A stretch of DNA of 64,000 bases, taken from NCBI GenBank assembly GCA_016187925.1, contig JACPIS010000021.1, positions 1 through 64,000 on the forward strand, read 5' to 3'. The position numbers and the translations under genes were made by a program. This DNA comes from Opitutia bacterium. Its GTDB lineage: Bacteria > Verrucomicrobiota > Verrucomicrobiia > Opitutales > Opitutaceae. Position 1 is the first letter of the stretch; every line of letters starts with the position of its first letter. Positions 51,024 to 64,000 of this stretch are shown here, one piece after another. The notes under the pieces were generated by a model. That model was not told the origin of the DNA, made no database searches, and saw only the letters and a list, made by a program, of their open reading frames with translations.

Positions 51024-51617
51024 ATGAAATTTGATCCTCAGCCCGTTGTCCTCGAGGGCCGCCACGTGCGGCTGGAGCCGTTGGAGCGCCGCCACGCCGC
51101 GGCCATCCACACCGTCGGCTGCGACCCGGAACTGTGGCGCTGGATGACGATTGCGGCGCTCACCACGCCCGCCGACGTGGCGCAATGGATCGAGGACGCG
51201 CTGCGCGTGCAGGCGACCGGCGCCGAGGTGGCCTTCGCCACGGTACGGCGGAGCGACGGCCGGGTGGTGGGCTCGACACGGTTTCTCGACATCCGCCGCC
51301 CGCACCGCTCGCTGGAGATCGGCCACACCTGGCTCGCGCGCGAGGCCCAGCGCACCGCCGTCAACACCGAGGCGAAATACCTGATGCTCCGCCATGCCTT
51401 CGAGACGCTCGGCGCCGTGCGCGTGCAGTTGAAGACCGACCGCCGCAACGCGGCGTCGCGCGCCGCCATCGCCCGGCTCGGCGCGGTGGAGGAGGGCACG
51501 CTCCGGAATTATCAGACCCGCTACGACGGCTACGTGCGCGACACCGTCATGTTCAGCCTCACGGCCGCGGAGTGGCCGGGCGCGAAGACGCGGCTCGAGG
51601 GGTTTCTGCAGCGCTGA
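51024..51617 (+). CDS. GNAT family N-acetyltransferase
   Basis: LEGRHVRLEPLERRHAAAIH...IGHTWLAREAQRTAVNTEAKYLMLRHAFE. Confidence 0.88.
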   Translation: MKFDPQPVVLEGRHVRLEPLERRHAAAIHTVGCDPELWRWMTIAALTTPADVAQWIEDALRVQATGAEVAFATVRRSDGRVVGSTRFLDIRRPHRSLEIGHTWLAREAQRTAVNTEAKYLMLRHAFETLGAVRVQLKTDRRNAASRAAIARLGAVEEGTLRNYQTRYDGYVRDTVMFSLTAAEWPGAKTRLEGFLQR

Positions 51618-51698
51618 GGCGATCGGCCGGGCGCGCGCGAACGGGCTTGCTCCGTGCGGCGTCTCGGATTGTCTACACGCCACAACCCCAATCCCCCT

Positions 51699-53570
51699 AT
51701 GACAGGACTACGTTTGCGTCATTTCACGGCCATTGCCGTGCTCGGATTCGTCTCAGCCAGCCTGCTGGCCCAGCCGTCACCGCGCACCTTCACCAGCACT
51801 TTCTTCTTCGGTGACAGCCTGAGCGACTCGGGCAACACCTTCACGCTCACCGGCTCGCCGCCCGCTCCGTATTTCAACGGCCGTTTCTCCAACGGCCCGA
51901 CGTACGCCGAGTATCTGGTGCCCACGCTCCAGAAGCACACCACGGCCGCGCCGACGGTGACGACCAATCTCAACTTCGCCTTCGGCGGCGCCACCGCGGC
52001 GCCCGGCAGCCTGGTGCCGAACCTCGGTCTGCAGCTCGGCATGTTCTCCGGCCCCGCCTCCGCGGGCGGCCGCGCGCTCACGCCGAAGAGCACCGATCTG
52101 TTCGTGGTGCTCGCCGGCGCCAACGACGTCCTCAACTACCTCGGCAGCACACCGACGCCGAGCGGCGCGGGCGTGGAGGCCGCGGCGAACACCGCCGCCA
52201 ATGCCGTCAAGGGCGCCGTGTCGACCCTCCTCACCGCAGGGGCGAAGAACATCTTGGTGATGAACCTGCCCGATATCTCGAAGACGCCGCGCTTCACCAC
52301 CGGCTCCGCCGCCGCCGCCGCCTCGCTCGCGCAGAACGGCTCCTTCGCCTTCAACAGCACCCTCCGCGGCGGCCTCGGCGCCATGAACCTCGGCGCGGAC
52401 GTCCGTCTCACGCTCGTCGACCTCGGTGCCCTGCTGAACACCATCCTCGCGAACAGCTCGCGCCTCGGCTTCACGGTCACCAACCAGGAAGTGGTCGGCA
52501 TCCTCTCCTCCGGCGGCAATCCCGGCGACATCAACGGCTACGTCTTCTGGGACGGCATCCACCCCACCACCAAGACGCACGCGCTTCTCGCCAGTGCGCT
52601 CAACGAGACGCTCAACCCCGAGTTCGTGCTCGGCACGGCCGCCACGCAGAGCACCGCGCTCCTCATGGTCGCCGACCTCGCCGCCGACACCGTCGACAGC
52701 CGTCTCGATCAGATCCGCGGCAGCACGGCCCGCCACCACGCCGATGGTTTCATCGGTTACAATTACAAGGAAGGCGGCCGCGATGCCGACGGCTACATGA
52801 GCAAGTTCGACTACAAGGCCAGCGTCCTGACCGCTGGCTTTGATGTGGCGGTGACGAAGGTCGTCACGGTCGGCTTCGCTTTCAGCGCCGAGGACGTCTC
52901 GGCCAACCTCAAGCCCGCCGCCGGCTCCTTCAAGGTGAAGGGCCAGACCGGCACCGCCTTCATGCAGTGGAAAAACGACGGTCCCGTCTTCCTCGAATTG
53001 AGCGGCAGCTACGGCTCGAACGATTTCCGGAAAATCACCCGCGCCACCGCGCTGGGCGGCCTCACCACCACTGGCAGGACCGACGCCAAGGTGGTGGCCG
53101 GTTCGGCCAAGATCGGCGCCAGCTTCGACGTCGACCGCGCGCACCTCACGCCGTTCGTCGGCCTGCGCTTCGTGCACGCCGACCTCGACGGCTACACCGA
53201 GAGCGGCGTCGGCGGCCTGAACTTCTCCTATGACGACCAGTCCGCCAAGTCGTTCACCGCCCTCGTCGGCCTCAGCGCCGACTGGCGCACGCACCTCGGC
53301 GACATGCCGATCGTGATCGGCGTCTCGGGCGTCTACCAAAACGACATGGAGGACAACGGCCAGCGCATCACCGGCCGCCTCGCCGACACCTTCGCCACCA
53401 CCACCGGCATCACCGCCGGCCGCAACCTCGACAGCAGCGTCAAGGTCGGCGCCCACCTGAGCGGCTCCTTCAGCCAGCGCTGGAGCTGGACGCTCGGCGG
53501 CGGCGCCGAGATGCGCAGCGACGGCGACACCGGCCGCCAGTTCTCGTTCTCGCTCCAGACCGGGTTCTGA
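51699..53570 (+). CDS. GDSL-family esterase autotransporter
   Basis: FFFGDSLSDSGNTF; C-terminal beta-domain ending FSFSLQTGF. Confidence 0.88.
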   Translation: MTGLRLRHFTAIAVLGFVSASLLAQPSPRTFTSTFFFGDSLSDSGNTFTLTGSPPAPYFNGRFSNGPTYAEYLVPTLQKHTTAAPTVTTNLNFAFGGATAAPGSLVPNLGLQLGMFSGPASAGGRALTPKSTDLFVVLAGANDVLNYLGSTPTPSGAGVEAAANTAANAVKGAVSTLLTAGAKNILVMNLPDISKTPRFTTGSAAAAASLAQNGSFAFNSTLRGGLGAMNLGADVRLTLVDLGALLNTILANSSRLGFTVTNQEVVGILSSGGNPGDINGYVFWDGIHPTTKTHALLASALNETLNPEFVLGTAATQSTALLMVADLAADTVDSRLDQIRGSTARHHADGFIGYNYKEGGRDADGYMSKFDYKASVLTAGFDVAVTKVVTVGFAFSAEDVSANLKPAAGSFKVKGQTGTAFMQWKNDGPVFLELSGSYGSNDFRKITRATALGGLTTTGRTDAKVVAGSAKIGASFDVDRAHLTPFVGLRFVHADLDGYTESGVGGLNFSYDDQSAKSFTALVGLSADWRTHLGDMPIVIGVSGVYQNDMEDNGQRITGRLADTFATTTGITAGRNLDSSVKVGAHLSGSFSQRWSWTLGGGAEMRSDGDTGRQFSFSLQTGF

Positions 53571-53594
53571 GCCGGGCGTCCTCTCCCCAAACGA

Positions 53595-53622
53595 AGGCCG
53601 CGCAGCATGCGCGGCCTTTTTT
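53595..53622 (+). terminator. Rho-independent terminator
   Basis: aggccgcgca-gca-tgcgcggcct followed by tttttgtt. Confidence 0.85.
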
Positions 53623-53784
53623 GTTTGGGGCGCTGCTCGGACCGGCCTCAAGCCTGTCCGAATAACCGGCTGGAGGCGAGAGGCAGGCGGCGAACTTGCT
53701 CGCGCCCCGTGCCCTTCACCTCCCGGCGCGACCAAGGTCGCTGCCTACCCTGGTCGGTCCCGCGTCGGTTATTCGACCAGGCTC

Positions 53785-54690
53785 TTACCCGGCCTTCGGC
53801 TTCACCGGCACGAGGAAGTCGAACTCGCACTTCTCGCCGCCATCGCCGAAACGCTCGTCCTGGCGGTCGAGATTGGGCGCGCCCGTGTGCACGAACTTCG
53901 AGCGCGGGAGCCAGGAGCCGAACGCGTAGTTGATCGTCTCACCGAGCTTGGCCACGGGGCCGCGGTGCGTGAAGCATGCGTAGGTGGCGGCCGGGATGCG
54001 CCAGAGCGTGAGCGGTGGCTCGGCCCGGCGCGACGGGGCGACGTTGATGCCGGCGAGATATTCAAGCTCGTCGGGATGGCGGCGGTCCGCGTCGCCCGGG
54101 CAGCGCGCGGCGCCGTAGACGTATTGGTCCAGTTGGGGCTGGAGTGTCCCGATCAGCGGGCAGAATCGCCCGTAGAGGCGCGGGATGACGTCGGTGTTGT
54201 CGGCATCGGGCGACATCGGGCCGATGAAGCGCGTCGAGAGTCCGAGGAGATTGAGCGCGGGGAGCTGGATGATTTGCGGTTCCATGGTGGTTTGACGGGG
54301 AAGACGTTTGAGGCGGTGCAGCGTCAGGCGCGGGCGGGTGCGGTTCCACGCGAGCCCGCCGGTGCGGCGGAACTGGCTCGGGCTGACGGCGAAGGCGGCG
54401 CGGAAGGCGCGCGTGAACGCCTCGTGCGATTCGAATTGGTAGTCGAGCGCGAGCTCGAGGATGGAGCGGCGGGTGTCCTTCAGGTCTTCGGCGGCGGCGG
54501 TGAGCCGGCGCTTGCGGATGTAGGAGCCGAGCGAGTCGCCGGTCGCCTCCGCGAAGATCCGGTGGAAATGCCAGAGCGAAAACCCGGCACGCCGGGCGAC
54601 GGCATCGAGCGAAATCGGCTCGCGCAGGAGCCGCTCGATCAGATCGGCGGCACGGATGACGGCTTCGTGGTAGTGCGATGGCATGGTCAA
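53785..54690 (-). CDS. AraC family regulator with GyrI-like effector domain
   Basis: LDAVARRAGFSLWHFHRIFAEATGDSLGSYIRKRRLTAAAEDL; GyrI-like C-terminal half. Confidence 0.9.
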   Translation of the reverse strand: MTMPSHYHEAVIRAADLIERLLREPISLDAVARRAGFSLWHFHRIFAEATGDSLGSYIRKRRLTAAAEDLKDTRRSILELALDYQFESHEAFTRAFRAAFAVSPSQFRRTGGLAWNRTRPRLTLHRLKRLPRQTTMEPQIIQLPALNLLGLSTRFIGPMSPDADNTDVIPRLYGRFCPLIGTLQPQLDQYVYGAARCPGDADRRHPDELEYLAGINVAPSRRAEPPLTLWRIPAATYACFTHRGPVAKLGETINYAFGSWLPRSKFVHTGAPNLDRQDERFGDGGEKCEFDFLVPVKPKAG

Positions 54691-54766
54691 CGGGAGGAGA
54701 GTAGCAGACCGCGTGCGGTGGCCGCTTGACTTGTTGTGCGATTCTGCGCCGCGGCCGGCCGCAGAC

Positions 54767-55549
54767 TCAATCCCGGCGCGCGACCCAGAACCGGCAGTTG
54801 TCGGAAAATTCCTTCACGGCGCGGCGTTCGCGGGCGAGTTCGTCGCGCAGTGCATCCTCGATGTGCGTCCATCCGGTGGCGGCGAGGTCTGCGAGAATCT
54901 CGGCCCGGTCGGGCAGGTGCATGAAGGTCTGGCCGTGCTCGTGCGCGAAGTAGCGGTCGCCGAACTCGAGCAGGCGCGGGTTCTGCTCCCCGCGTTGCCA
55001 GTGCACCGCCTCCTTGGCCCACGCCGCGCGCTCGACCGGATCGGCGTCGCGGTCGTGCGAGGTGAAGATGAACTTCGCCCCCGGCCGGCAGACGCGGTGC
55101 AGCCCGCGCATCGCCGCGCGCCGGTTCTCCCGCCCGGGGATCTGCATCAGCCCGTTGAAGAGAAACAGCGCGCCGTCGTAGGACTTGTCACTTATTAAGT
55201 GACATTCCCCTAGGCGGGTCGCGTCGGCTTGCAGGAAAGTCAGCTCGCTCATCTGCAGCTCGGCGGCGAGGTTTTGCGCCTGCTCGACCATCTCGGCGGC
55301 GAAGTCGAAAGCCGTGATGTTCCGGTAACCCTCGTGCCAAAGACCGACCGCCACGCGGCCCGCGCCGCAACCGGCTTCGAGCAGCGCGGCGGATTTTTCG
55401 GGGAAGTGCCGCGTGATGAGCAGGCGCTCAGATTCCCACAGCCCGAGGAAATGCGCCGCGCGGGTGTAGTGCAGCACCGCCTCGATGGCATTGAAGTCGT
55501 CCCGGACGATGTCCGAGGAGATTTTCTCGTTGTCGCGTTCCTCGTTCAT
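54767..55549 (-). CDS. Class I SAM-dependent methyltransferase
   Basis: ALLEAGCGAGRVAVGLWHEGYRNITAFDFA...ADATRLGE...YDGALFLFNGLMQIPGREN. Confidence 0.88.
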   Translation of the reverse strand: MNEERDNEKISSDIVRDDFNAIEAVLHYTRAAHFLGLWESERLLITRHFPEKSAALLEAGCGAGRVAVGLWHEGYRNITAFDFAAEMVEQAQNLAAELQMSELTFLQADATRLGECHLISDKSYDGALFLFNGLMQIPGRENRRAAMRGLHRVCRPGAKFIFTSHDRDADPVERAAWAKEAVHWQRGEQNPRLLEFGDRYFAHEHGQTFMHLPDRAEILADLAATGWTHIEDALRDELARERRAVKEFSDNCRFWVARRD

Positions 55550-57156
55550 CGGGCAATGCGACGGGCGAGCACGGGCGGTGCGTCGGGGAACGGTGTCCGT
55601 CCCGACACGGCAGCGGCGGCCGCGAGTTGTGATTTCAGCGCGGCAGCCGGCTCGTTGACCAGCACCGCCGCGAGCGGGTCGCCATAGACGATGCGCCAAT
55701 GCCGCTGCAACAACAGGCCGATCGCGGGCGAGCCGGTGGGCAACAGGGCGACCTTGGCGCGCGAGAGATCGATGGCGGGCCCCGGCTCTTGCCCGGCATA
55801 GAGGAGCCAGTGCGCGTCCATGACCGCGGCGGGATAAACCGTGTCGAGCCGGCCGTCGAAGGACACGGGGTTGTCGGGCAGCTCCCAGAGCACCTGCTGG
55901 CCCCAGTCGAAGAAGCAGAGCGTGTTGCCCGTGAGCCCGTGCGCTCGCATGAACTCGATGGCCGCGACGGGAAAGACATCCCGCGGCACGTCGACGCGGA
56001 ACGGGTGCTGGCGCGGCGCCGCGACACTGGAGCGCAAGCACCAGCCGCCGCCGAGCAGCAGCGCTAGGGCGAGCGCGGCGCTCACGACTGGACGGGCGAG
56101 CACGGCGCGCAAATCCCGCGTGGCCGGACCGAGCCGGGAGAGAAGCGCCAGCACATGCGGTGGCAGAAAAATCACGGTCGCCAAACCGAACAGCGGTGCG
56201 TGGCGCTGGTGTTGCGTCGCCATGACCGCGAGCAAAACCCACGTCAGCATTTCCCACAGCCGGCGCGGCTGGCGCGACGCACCCCACGCGGCCAAGCCGA
56301 GGCCGATGGTGAAATAGAACGGTACATTGGCGAACGTCAGCCCCATCGGCTGCCACTCGGTGATGTTGGGGCGGGGCAGCTGCAGGGTTGCAATCGTCCA
56401 CGTCACGAGCTGCCAGCCCCAGGGATTGACGAGAAGGCAGAGCGAACTGGCAGCGGCGATTCCCAGCATGGCGCCGGTGCGTGCGCTCGGCGCGGAGCAA
56501 CGCAGCTTCTGTGCGAGCACGGGCAGGCGAGCGCCAAGCATCTCCGTGGCCACGGCGAGCAGGGTGATGAGCCAGCCGGCGAGGTAGCCGCCGTGGGTGT
56601 TGACCCAGAGGGCGAACAGCAGCGGTGGCGCGAAGCCCCACGCCGAGCGGCCGGAGAAAAACCGGCGCAGGGCCACCAGCAGCGCGACGAACGCGAGCCA
56701 GGTGAACAGTTGCGGGCGCACGGCGTAGCCGAGGGCGATGAAGTTGCCGCAGAGTGCGAGCAGGGCGAGAGCCGCCGCGCGCTGCGGGCGCTCGTTACCG
56801 GCGCCTTCGCGCCACGCCCAGCCGAGCGTGACCGTGGCGAGCCCGATCATCAGCAGCCACAGGCCGGTGCCGCCCGCGAGGCGGTGCGTCAGGCCGAGCG
56901 CGACTTCGGCCAGCACCTCGTGGTTGATCCACGGCTGGCCGGCGGCGGTCCAGGAGAGCGCGTCGGTGGTTTCGAGTCCGCGCAACTGCAGCATGCGCTG
57001 GCCATAGAGCACGTGGCCCCAGAGGTCGTTGTCGACGGTGTTGTCCGAGACGCGCAGCCAGAGGAAGGCGACGGCGGCCCAAACGCCCGCGCGGACGAGC
57101 CAGCGATTGAGCGTCGCCGGCGGAGCGGAGGCGGGAGAACTTATTTCCGGCGCCAT
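55546..57156 (-). CDS. Multi-TM membrane protein, possibly glycosyltransferase-39-like
   Basis: About 10 TM segments; DNTVDNDLWGHVLYGQRMLQLRGL near N-terminus. Confidence 0.65.
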   Translation of the reverse strand: MAPEISSPASAPPATLNRWLVRAGVWAAVAFLWLRVSDNTVDNDLWGHVLYGQRMLQLRGLETTDALSWTAAGQPWINHEVLAEVALGLTHRLAGGTGLWLLMIGLATVTLGWAWREGAGNERPQRAAALALLALCGNFIALGYAVRPQLFTWLAFVALLVALRRFFSGRSAWGFAPPLLFALWVNTHGGYLAGWLITLLAVATEMLGARLPVLAQKLRCSAPSARTGAMLGIAAASSLCLLVNPWGWQLVTWTIATLQLPRPNITEWQPMGLTFANVPFYFTIGLGLAAWGASRQPRRLWEMLTWVLLAVMATQHQRHAPLFGLATVIFLPPHVLALLSRLGPATRDLRAVLARPVVSAALALALLLGGGWCLRSSVAAPRQHPFRVDVPRDVFPVAAIEFMRAHGLTGNTLCFFDWGQQVLWELPDNPVSFDGRLDTVYPAAVMDAHWLLYAGQEPGPAIDLSRAKVALLPTGSPAIGLLLQRHWRIVYGDPLAAVLVNEPAAALKSQLAAAAAVSGRTPFPDAPPVLARRIAR

Positions 57157-58358
57157 GCGGCGATGAACATGCCGTTCGCGTTCAGCTCGTGCGGCCACAG
57201 GAAGAACTGAGTGCTGAGCGCCGAGTGCTGAGCGCTGAAGACCAGCGCGGGTTCGAAGTCGGGATGCGCGGCGGTGAACGCATCGGCGATGGCGGTCGTC
57301 TCCGCGCGGGTGAGGGTGCAGACGGCGTAGACGAGCCGGCCGCCGGGCTTGAGCGAACCGGCGGCGTGATCGAGCAGCCGCGCCTGCACAGCGGCGAGTT
57401 CGTGCACGTCGGTGGGCCGGGTCGTCCAGCGCGCGTGCGGGTTGCGCTGCCAGGTGCCGATGCCGCTGCAGGGGGCGTCGACGAGCACGCCGTCGAATTT
57501 GGTTTTCGTCGGCAGCTTGGCGTCGCCCTGCCACGGAGCCGCGCGGAAATTGAAAACTTTCGCGCGGGCGGCGCGCTCCTTCAGCTTGGCCAGCCGGCGC
57601 TCCGAGCGGTCGCTGACCCAGAGCAGGCCCTTGTTCTGCATCAGGTCGGAGAGGTGCATGCTCTTGCCGCCCTCGCCGGCGCAGGCGTCCCACCACGTCT
57701 CGCCGGGTTGCGGCGCACAGGCGAGGCCGACCAGCTGCGAGGCGAGATCTTGAATCTCGAACTCGCCGGCTTGAAACTCGGGTGTGCGGTAAAGGTCGGT
57801 CAGACCGGTGTAGGCCCGGGCTGAGAGTTGAGAGCTGAGAGCTGAGAGTGGCACTCCGAGCTCTGCCGGAGCGCAGTGCCCGAGCGAGGCGGCGACTTTT
57901 GCGGCCAGACCCTGCTTGGCGCGGATCCAGAGCGCCGGTTCGCGTTGCAGCTGGCGGAGCAGCGCGACTTCGGTCGGGTAGGGGCGCTTGCCCTCAAGCG
58001 CCCTTGGGCCGTTGGGGGCAACGGCCCCTACCTCCGGCCAGAAGATTGTCTCGGAAAACCACTCCGGCACGGCGCGGGCGGCGAGCGCCTCGGGCTTGAA
58101 CGACGCCGGGTTTTTGTCGAAGCGCGCTTGCAGGGTGCGGGCGGCCTCGAGCTGTTTCTGCAGCGAGTCTTTCGGCTCCAGCCAGCGCCACCAGCGGAAG
58201 TAGGCGAAGACGGCACGGCTGATCGCGCGGCGCTCGGCGGGGGCCGAGTAGTGGCGCGTGCGGACCAGCGACTCGCGCAGAGCCTGGTCGGCGGGCGTGC
58301 CGGCCTGGACGGTCTTCAGGATGCGGGCGGCGTGGTTGAGGATGGCGGAGCTGGGCAC
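57141..58358 (-). CDS. RsmB/NOP family class I SAM-dependent RNA methyltransferase
   Basis: WWDACAGEGGKSMHLSDLMQNKGLLWVSD; FDGVLVDAPCSGIGTWQRNPHARWTT; YAVCTLTRAE. Confidence 0.9.
   Translation of the reverse strand: MPSSAILNHAARILKTVQAGTPADQALRESLVRTRHYSAPAERRAISRAVFAYFRWWRWLEPKDSLQKQLEAARTLQARFDKNPASFKPEALAARAVPEWFSETIFWPEVGAVAPNGPRALEGKRPYPTEVALLRQLQREPALWIRAKQGLAAKVAASLGHCAPAELGVPLSALSSQLSARAYTGLTDLYRTPEFQAGEFEIQDLASQLVGLACAPQPGETWWDACAGEGGKSMHLSDLMQNKGLLWVSDRSERRLAKLKERAARAKVFNFRAAPWQGDAKLPTKTKFDGVLVDAPCSGIGTWQRNPHARWTTRPTDVHELAAVQARLLDHAAGSLKPGGRLVYAVCTLTRAETTAIADAFTAAHPDFEPALVFSAQHSALSTQFFLWPHELNANGMFIAAWRRK
57208..57240. repeat. Heptameric (7-bp period) repeat inside the rsmB-like CDS
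   Basis: gtgctga-gcgccga-gtgctga-gcgctga. Confidence 0.8.
57820..57850. repeat. Heptameric (7-bp period) repeat inside the rsmB-like CDS
   Basis: gctgaga-gttgaga-gctgaga-gctgaga. Confidence 0.8.
57977..58033. repeat. Double-hairpin REP/BIME-like element inside the rsmB-like CDS
   Basis: ggtaggggcgcttgccctcaagcgccc-ttg-ggccgttgggggcaacggcccctacc. Confidence 0.88.
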
Positions 58359-58376
58359 AGCCCGCAGCAGAGCCGC

Positions 58377-60347
58377 TCAGAGGTTCCTCTTCAAGAACGC
58401 TTCGATGCGGGTGTAGAGATCGATGCGGTGCTTCAGCTCGGCGAAGCCATGGGCTTCACCGGGGATGAACAGCGCCTCGTAGGGGACACCGGCATCCTTG
58501 AGTGCCTTGACCAGACGGCGCGACTGGTCGGTATCGGCATTGGTGTCTTCCTTGCCGTGGGCGACAAAGACAGGAACCTTGATTTTCGCGACGGAATGGA
58601 GCGGTGACATGGCCACGAATTTTTCGCGGTCCTTTTCGGGGTCACCGAGTTCGCGGCGAAACCACTCATAGCGGTAGGTATTCGAGTTGAGGTCCCGGTC
58701 TTCTTCCATGAACTCGGCCCAGTCGAATACACCCGCGATGCTGACAGCGCACTTGTAGAGCCCGGGCTCAAAGGCGGCGCCGCACATTGCGAGATAGCCG
58801 CCGAAACTCGAACCGAGGATCGCGATACGCGCCGGGTCGGCGATTTTCGCATCGATGAGGGCGTGCACGCCGTCGGTCACATCGTCGTGCATCGTGCGGA
58901 ACTCCATGCGTGGCGCCTGGCTGATGGCGGCGTCGTAGCCGGATGAGCCGCGGTAGTTTGGGCGAAAGACGAGATAGCCCCGGCTGGCGAAGAATTGGCT
59001 TTGCGCGTCGTAGCCCCAGACATCACGCACCCAGGGCCCACCGTGCGGCAGCACGACCATCGGGGCCGGCCGGCCTTCCTGGTGGCTCAGCGGCAGGGTG
59101 ACGTAGCCGTCGAGCTTCAAGCCGTCACGGGTCTGGAAAGTCATAAGGCGCACCGGTGCCATGAGGCGCTCGGGCAGCCAGGGCGCGAGGTCGGCGAGTT
59201 GGGTGAGCTTCTTGCTGCCGCGGTCGAAAAGATAGAGCGAACCGGGGTGCCGGTCGGAGGAGCCGACGACAAGCACGCGCTGGCCGTCACGGCTGCGGCT
59301 CGTGATGAGATTCACCCGTTCCGGCGGCAGCAGGCGGTCGAGAGTCTGTTGAAGGGCGGCGTCCTCGTCGCGGAACCAGACTTGCTCCGGCGCCTGGCGG
59401 GCATAGAGGAGGCCGCTGAGATCGCGATCATCGGTGGAGAACCGGATGCTACCGACGCTGAAGTCGTATTTTTCGTCGGTGTGCAGCACCGGCCCCAGCG
59501 ATCCGTCGATGGTGTTAAAACGCCGCAGCTCTCGCAGGCCCTGGCCGTTCCGGTGGCCGACAAGCAATACGGCGGGATCGGAGTCGATGGCCATCGGCGC
59601 ATCGTGCTCGACGTTGATCTGCACCGCGGTCCAGCGGTCGTCGGTCTCGTGGCGGAAGAGCTTCCGTACGCCCTTGTGGTACGCGAGCAGGTAGGCGATT
59701 TCGCCCTGCCGGTCGCGCCACCAGTGCATGACGCCGTCAATGCCGGGCGGTGGATTGAACGAGCGGACGACGTTCCGGCCGAAATCACCGAAGTTGTTGC
59801 GGAAGTTTTTCCGGAGATCGATTTCGAACAGGCCGGTGGGCTTGTGGCTGTGGCGCCATGATTGGCGCACGAGCACGAAGAGATTTTCGGGGCGCGAGCG
59901 AGGCGAGCCGAGTACATCCACGGCTTCATATTCGTTCAGCGTGGTGATCTTTTTCGGATCGTCCCGGTTCATCGCATAAAGCCCGCGTGCGAAGCGCACG
60001 TCGTGCGTGACCGTAAACACGACCCGGTCGTCGCCGGCCCAGTTGAATGAAAAAATATTGTACGTCGAATCGCCGCGCGAGCCCGTGATCGCGCGACTGG
60101 CGAGATTAAGGAAGATCAGCCCGTAGGAATCGTGCTTGGCGTCGTAAACACGCATCCCGACATGGGTGCCCGCCGGATTCAGCGCCGCACCGGCCACGGC
60201 CGCGGAACGGAAGAAGTATTCGACCGGAATATCGGCGGGGTTCGTGGGCGCGGGAAGAGCTGGTGGCTCAGTCGCCTGCAAACCGATGATCAGGGAGGGT
60301 AGGGCGAACAACCAACGAAGGGTGCGTCGCGTCAGGTCAGTGGACAT
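58377..60347 (-). CDS. S9 family peptidase (prolyl oligopeptidase-like)
   Basis: Signal peptide; PMVVLPHGGPWVRDVWGYD; IAILGSSFGGYLAMCGA; VAHGKEDTNADTDQS. Confidence 0.92.
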   Translation of the reverse strand: MSTDLTRRTLRWLFALPSLIIGLQATEPPALPAPTNPADIPVEYFFRSAAVAGAALNPAGTHVGMRVYDAKHDSYGLIFLNLASRAITGSRGDSTYNIFSFNWAGDDRVVFTVTHDVRFARGLYAMNRDDPKKITTLNEYEAVDVLGSPRSRPENLFVLVRQSWRHSHKPTGLFEIDLRKNFRNNFGDFGRNVVRSFNPPPGIDGVMHWWRDRQGEIAYLLAYHKGVRKLFRHETDDRWTAVQINVEHDAPMAIDSDPAVLLVGHRNGQGLRELRRFNTIDGSLGPVLHTDEKYDFSVGSIRFSTDDRDLSGLLYARQAPEQVWFRDEDAALQQTLDRLLPPERVNLITSRSRDGQRVLVVGSSDRHPGSLYLFDRGSKKLTQLADLAPWLPERLMAPVRLMTFQTRDGLKLDGYVTLPLSHQEGRPAPMVVLPHGGPWVRDVWGYDAQSQFFASRGYLVFRPNYRGSSGYDAAISQAPRMEFRTMHDDVTDGVHALIDAKIADPARIAILGSSFGGYLAMCGAAFEPGLYKCAVSIAGVFDWAEFMEEDRDLNSNTYRYEWFRRELGDPEKDREKFVAMSPLHSVAKIKVPVFVAHGKEDTNADTDQSRRLVKALKDAGVPYEALFIPGEAHGFAELKHRIDLYTRIEAFLKRNL

Positions 60348-60420
60348 GTGTGCTCTTTCTAGGCCCGGCCGGAGCAGAAACGAGCCGCGGTGCAGCGTCA
60401 ACCCGAGTTCTGCCGGCCGC

Positions 60421-63999
<3,579 letters not shown>

Positions 64000-64000
64000 G

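Overview
The window is about 64 kb of GC-rich bacterial chromosome. Gene content and repeat types suggest Verrucomicrobia/Opitutaceae, but that is inference. Most of it is housekeeping: a groEL 3' end, ligA, a complete sulfate-uptake operon, a caa3-type cytochrome oxidase/heme A/SCO cluster, lipA/lipB, lysS, lol transporter genes, lpxB, hemA-ccsA, rsmB-like and dnaE. The most notable region is an AT-richer island at about 0.7-7.2 kb. It contains what reads as a relic chromosomal integron: a truncated, divergently oriented integrase-like N-terminus, an attI-like region, and seven small-ORF gene cassettes separated by attC-like sites. The core is an unusual G(T/A)TCG(G/C)C. In all seven cassettes the 5' core is the exact reverse complement of that cassette's own 3' R'' box, which is the signature expected of excisable cassettes. 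Direct copies of a roughly 160-345 bp dispersed repeat truncate both ends of the integron, and a ParE/RelE-type TA module lies between repeat copies 2 and 3. A second theme is palindromic or 7-bp-period repeats sitting in frame inside conserved genes (dnaE, rsmB-like, a methyltransferase), alongside several REP families and a RAYT transposase whose C-terminus is encoded by its own REP. No database searches or folding were run; product names come from reading motifs in the translations.
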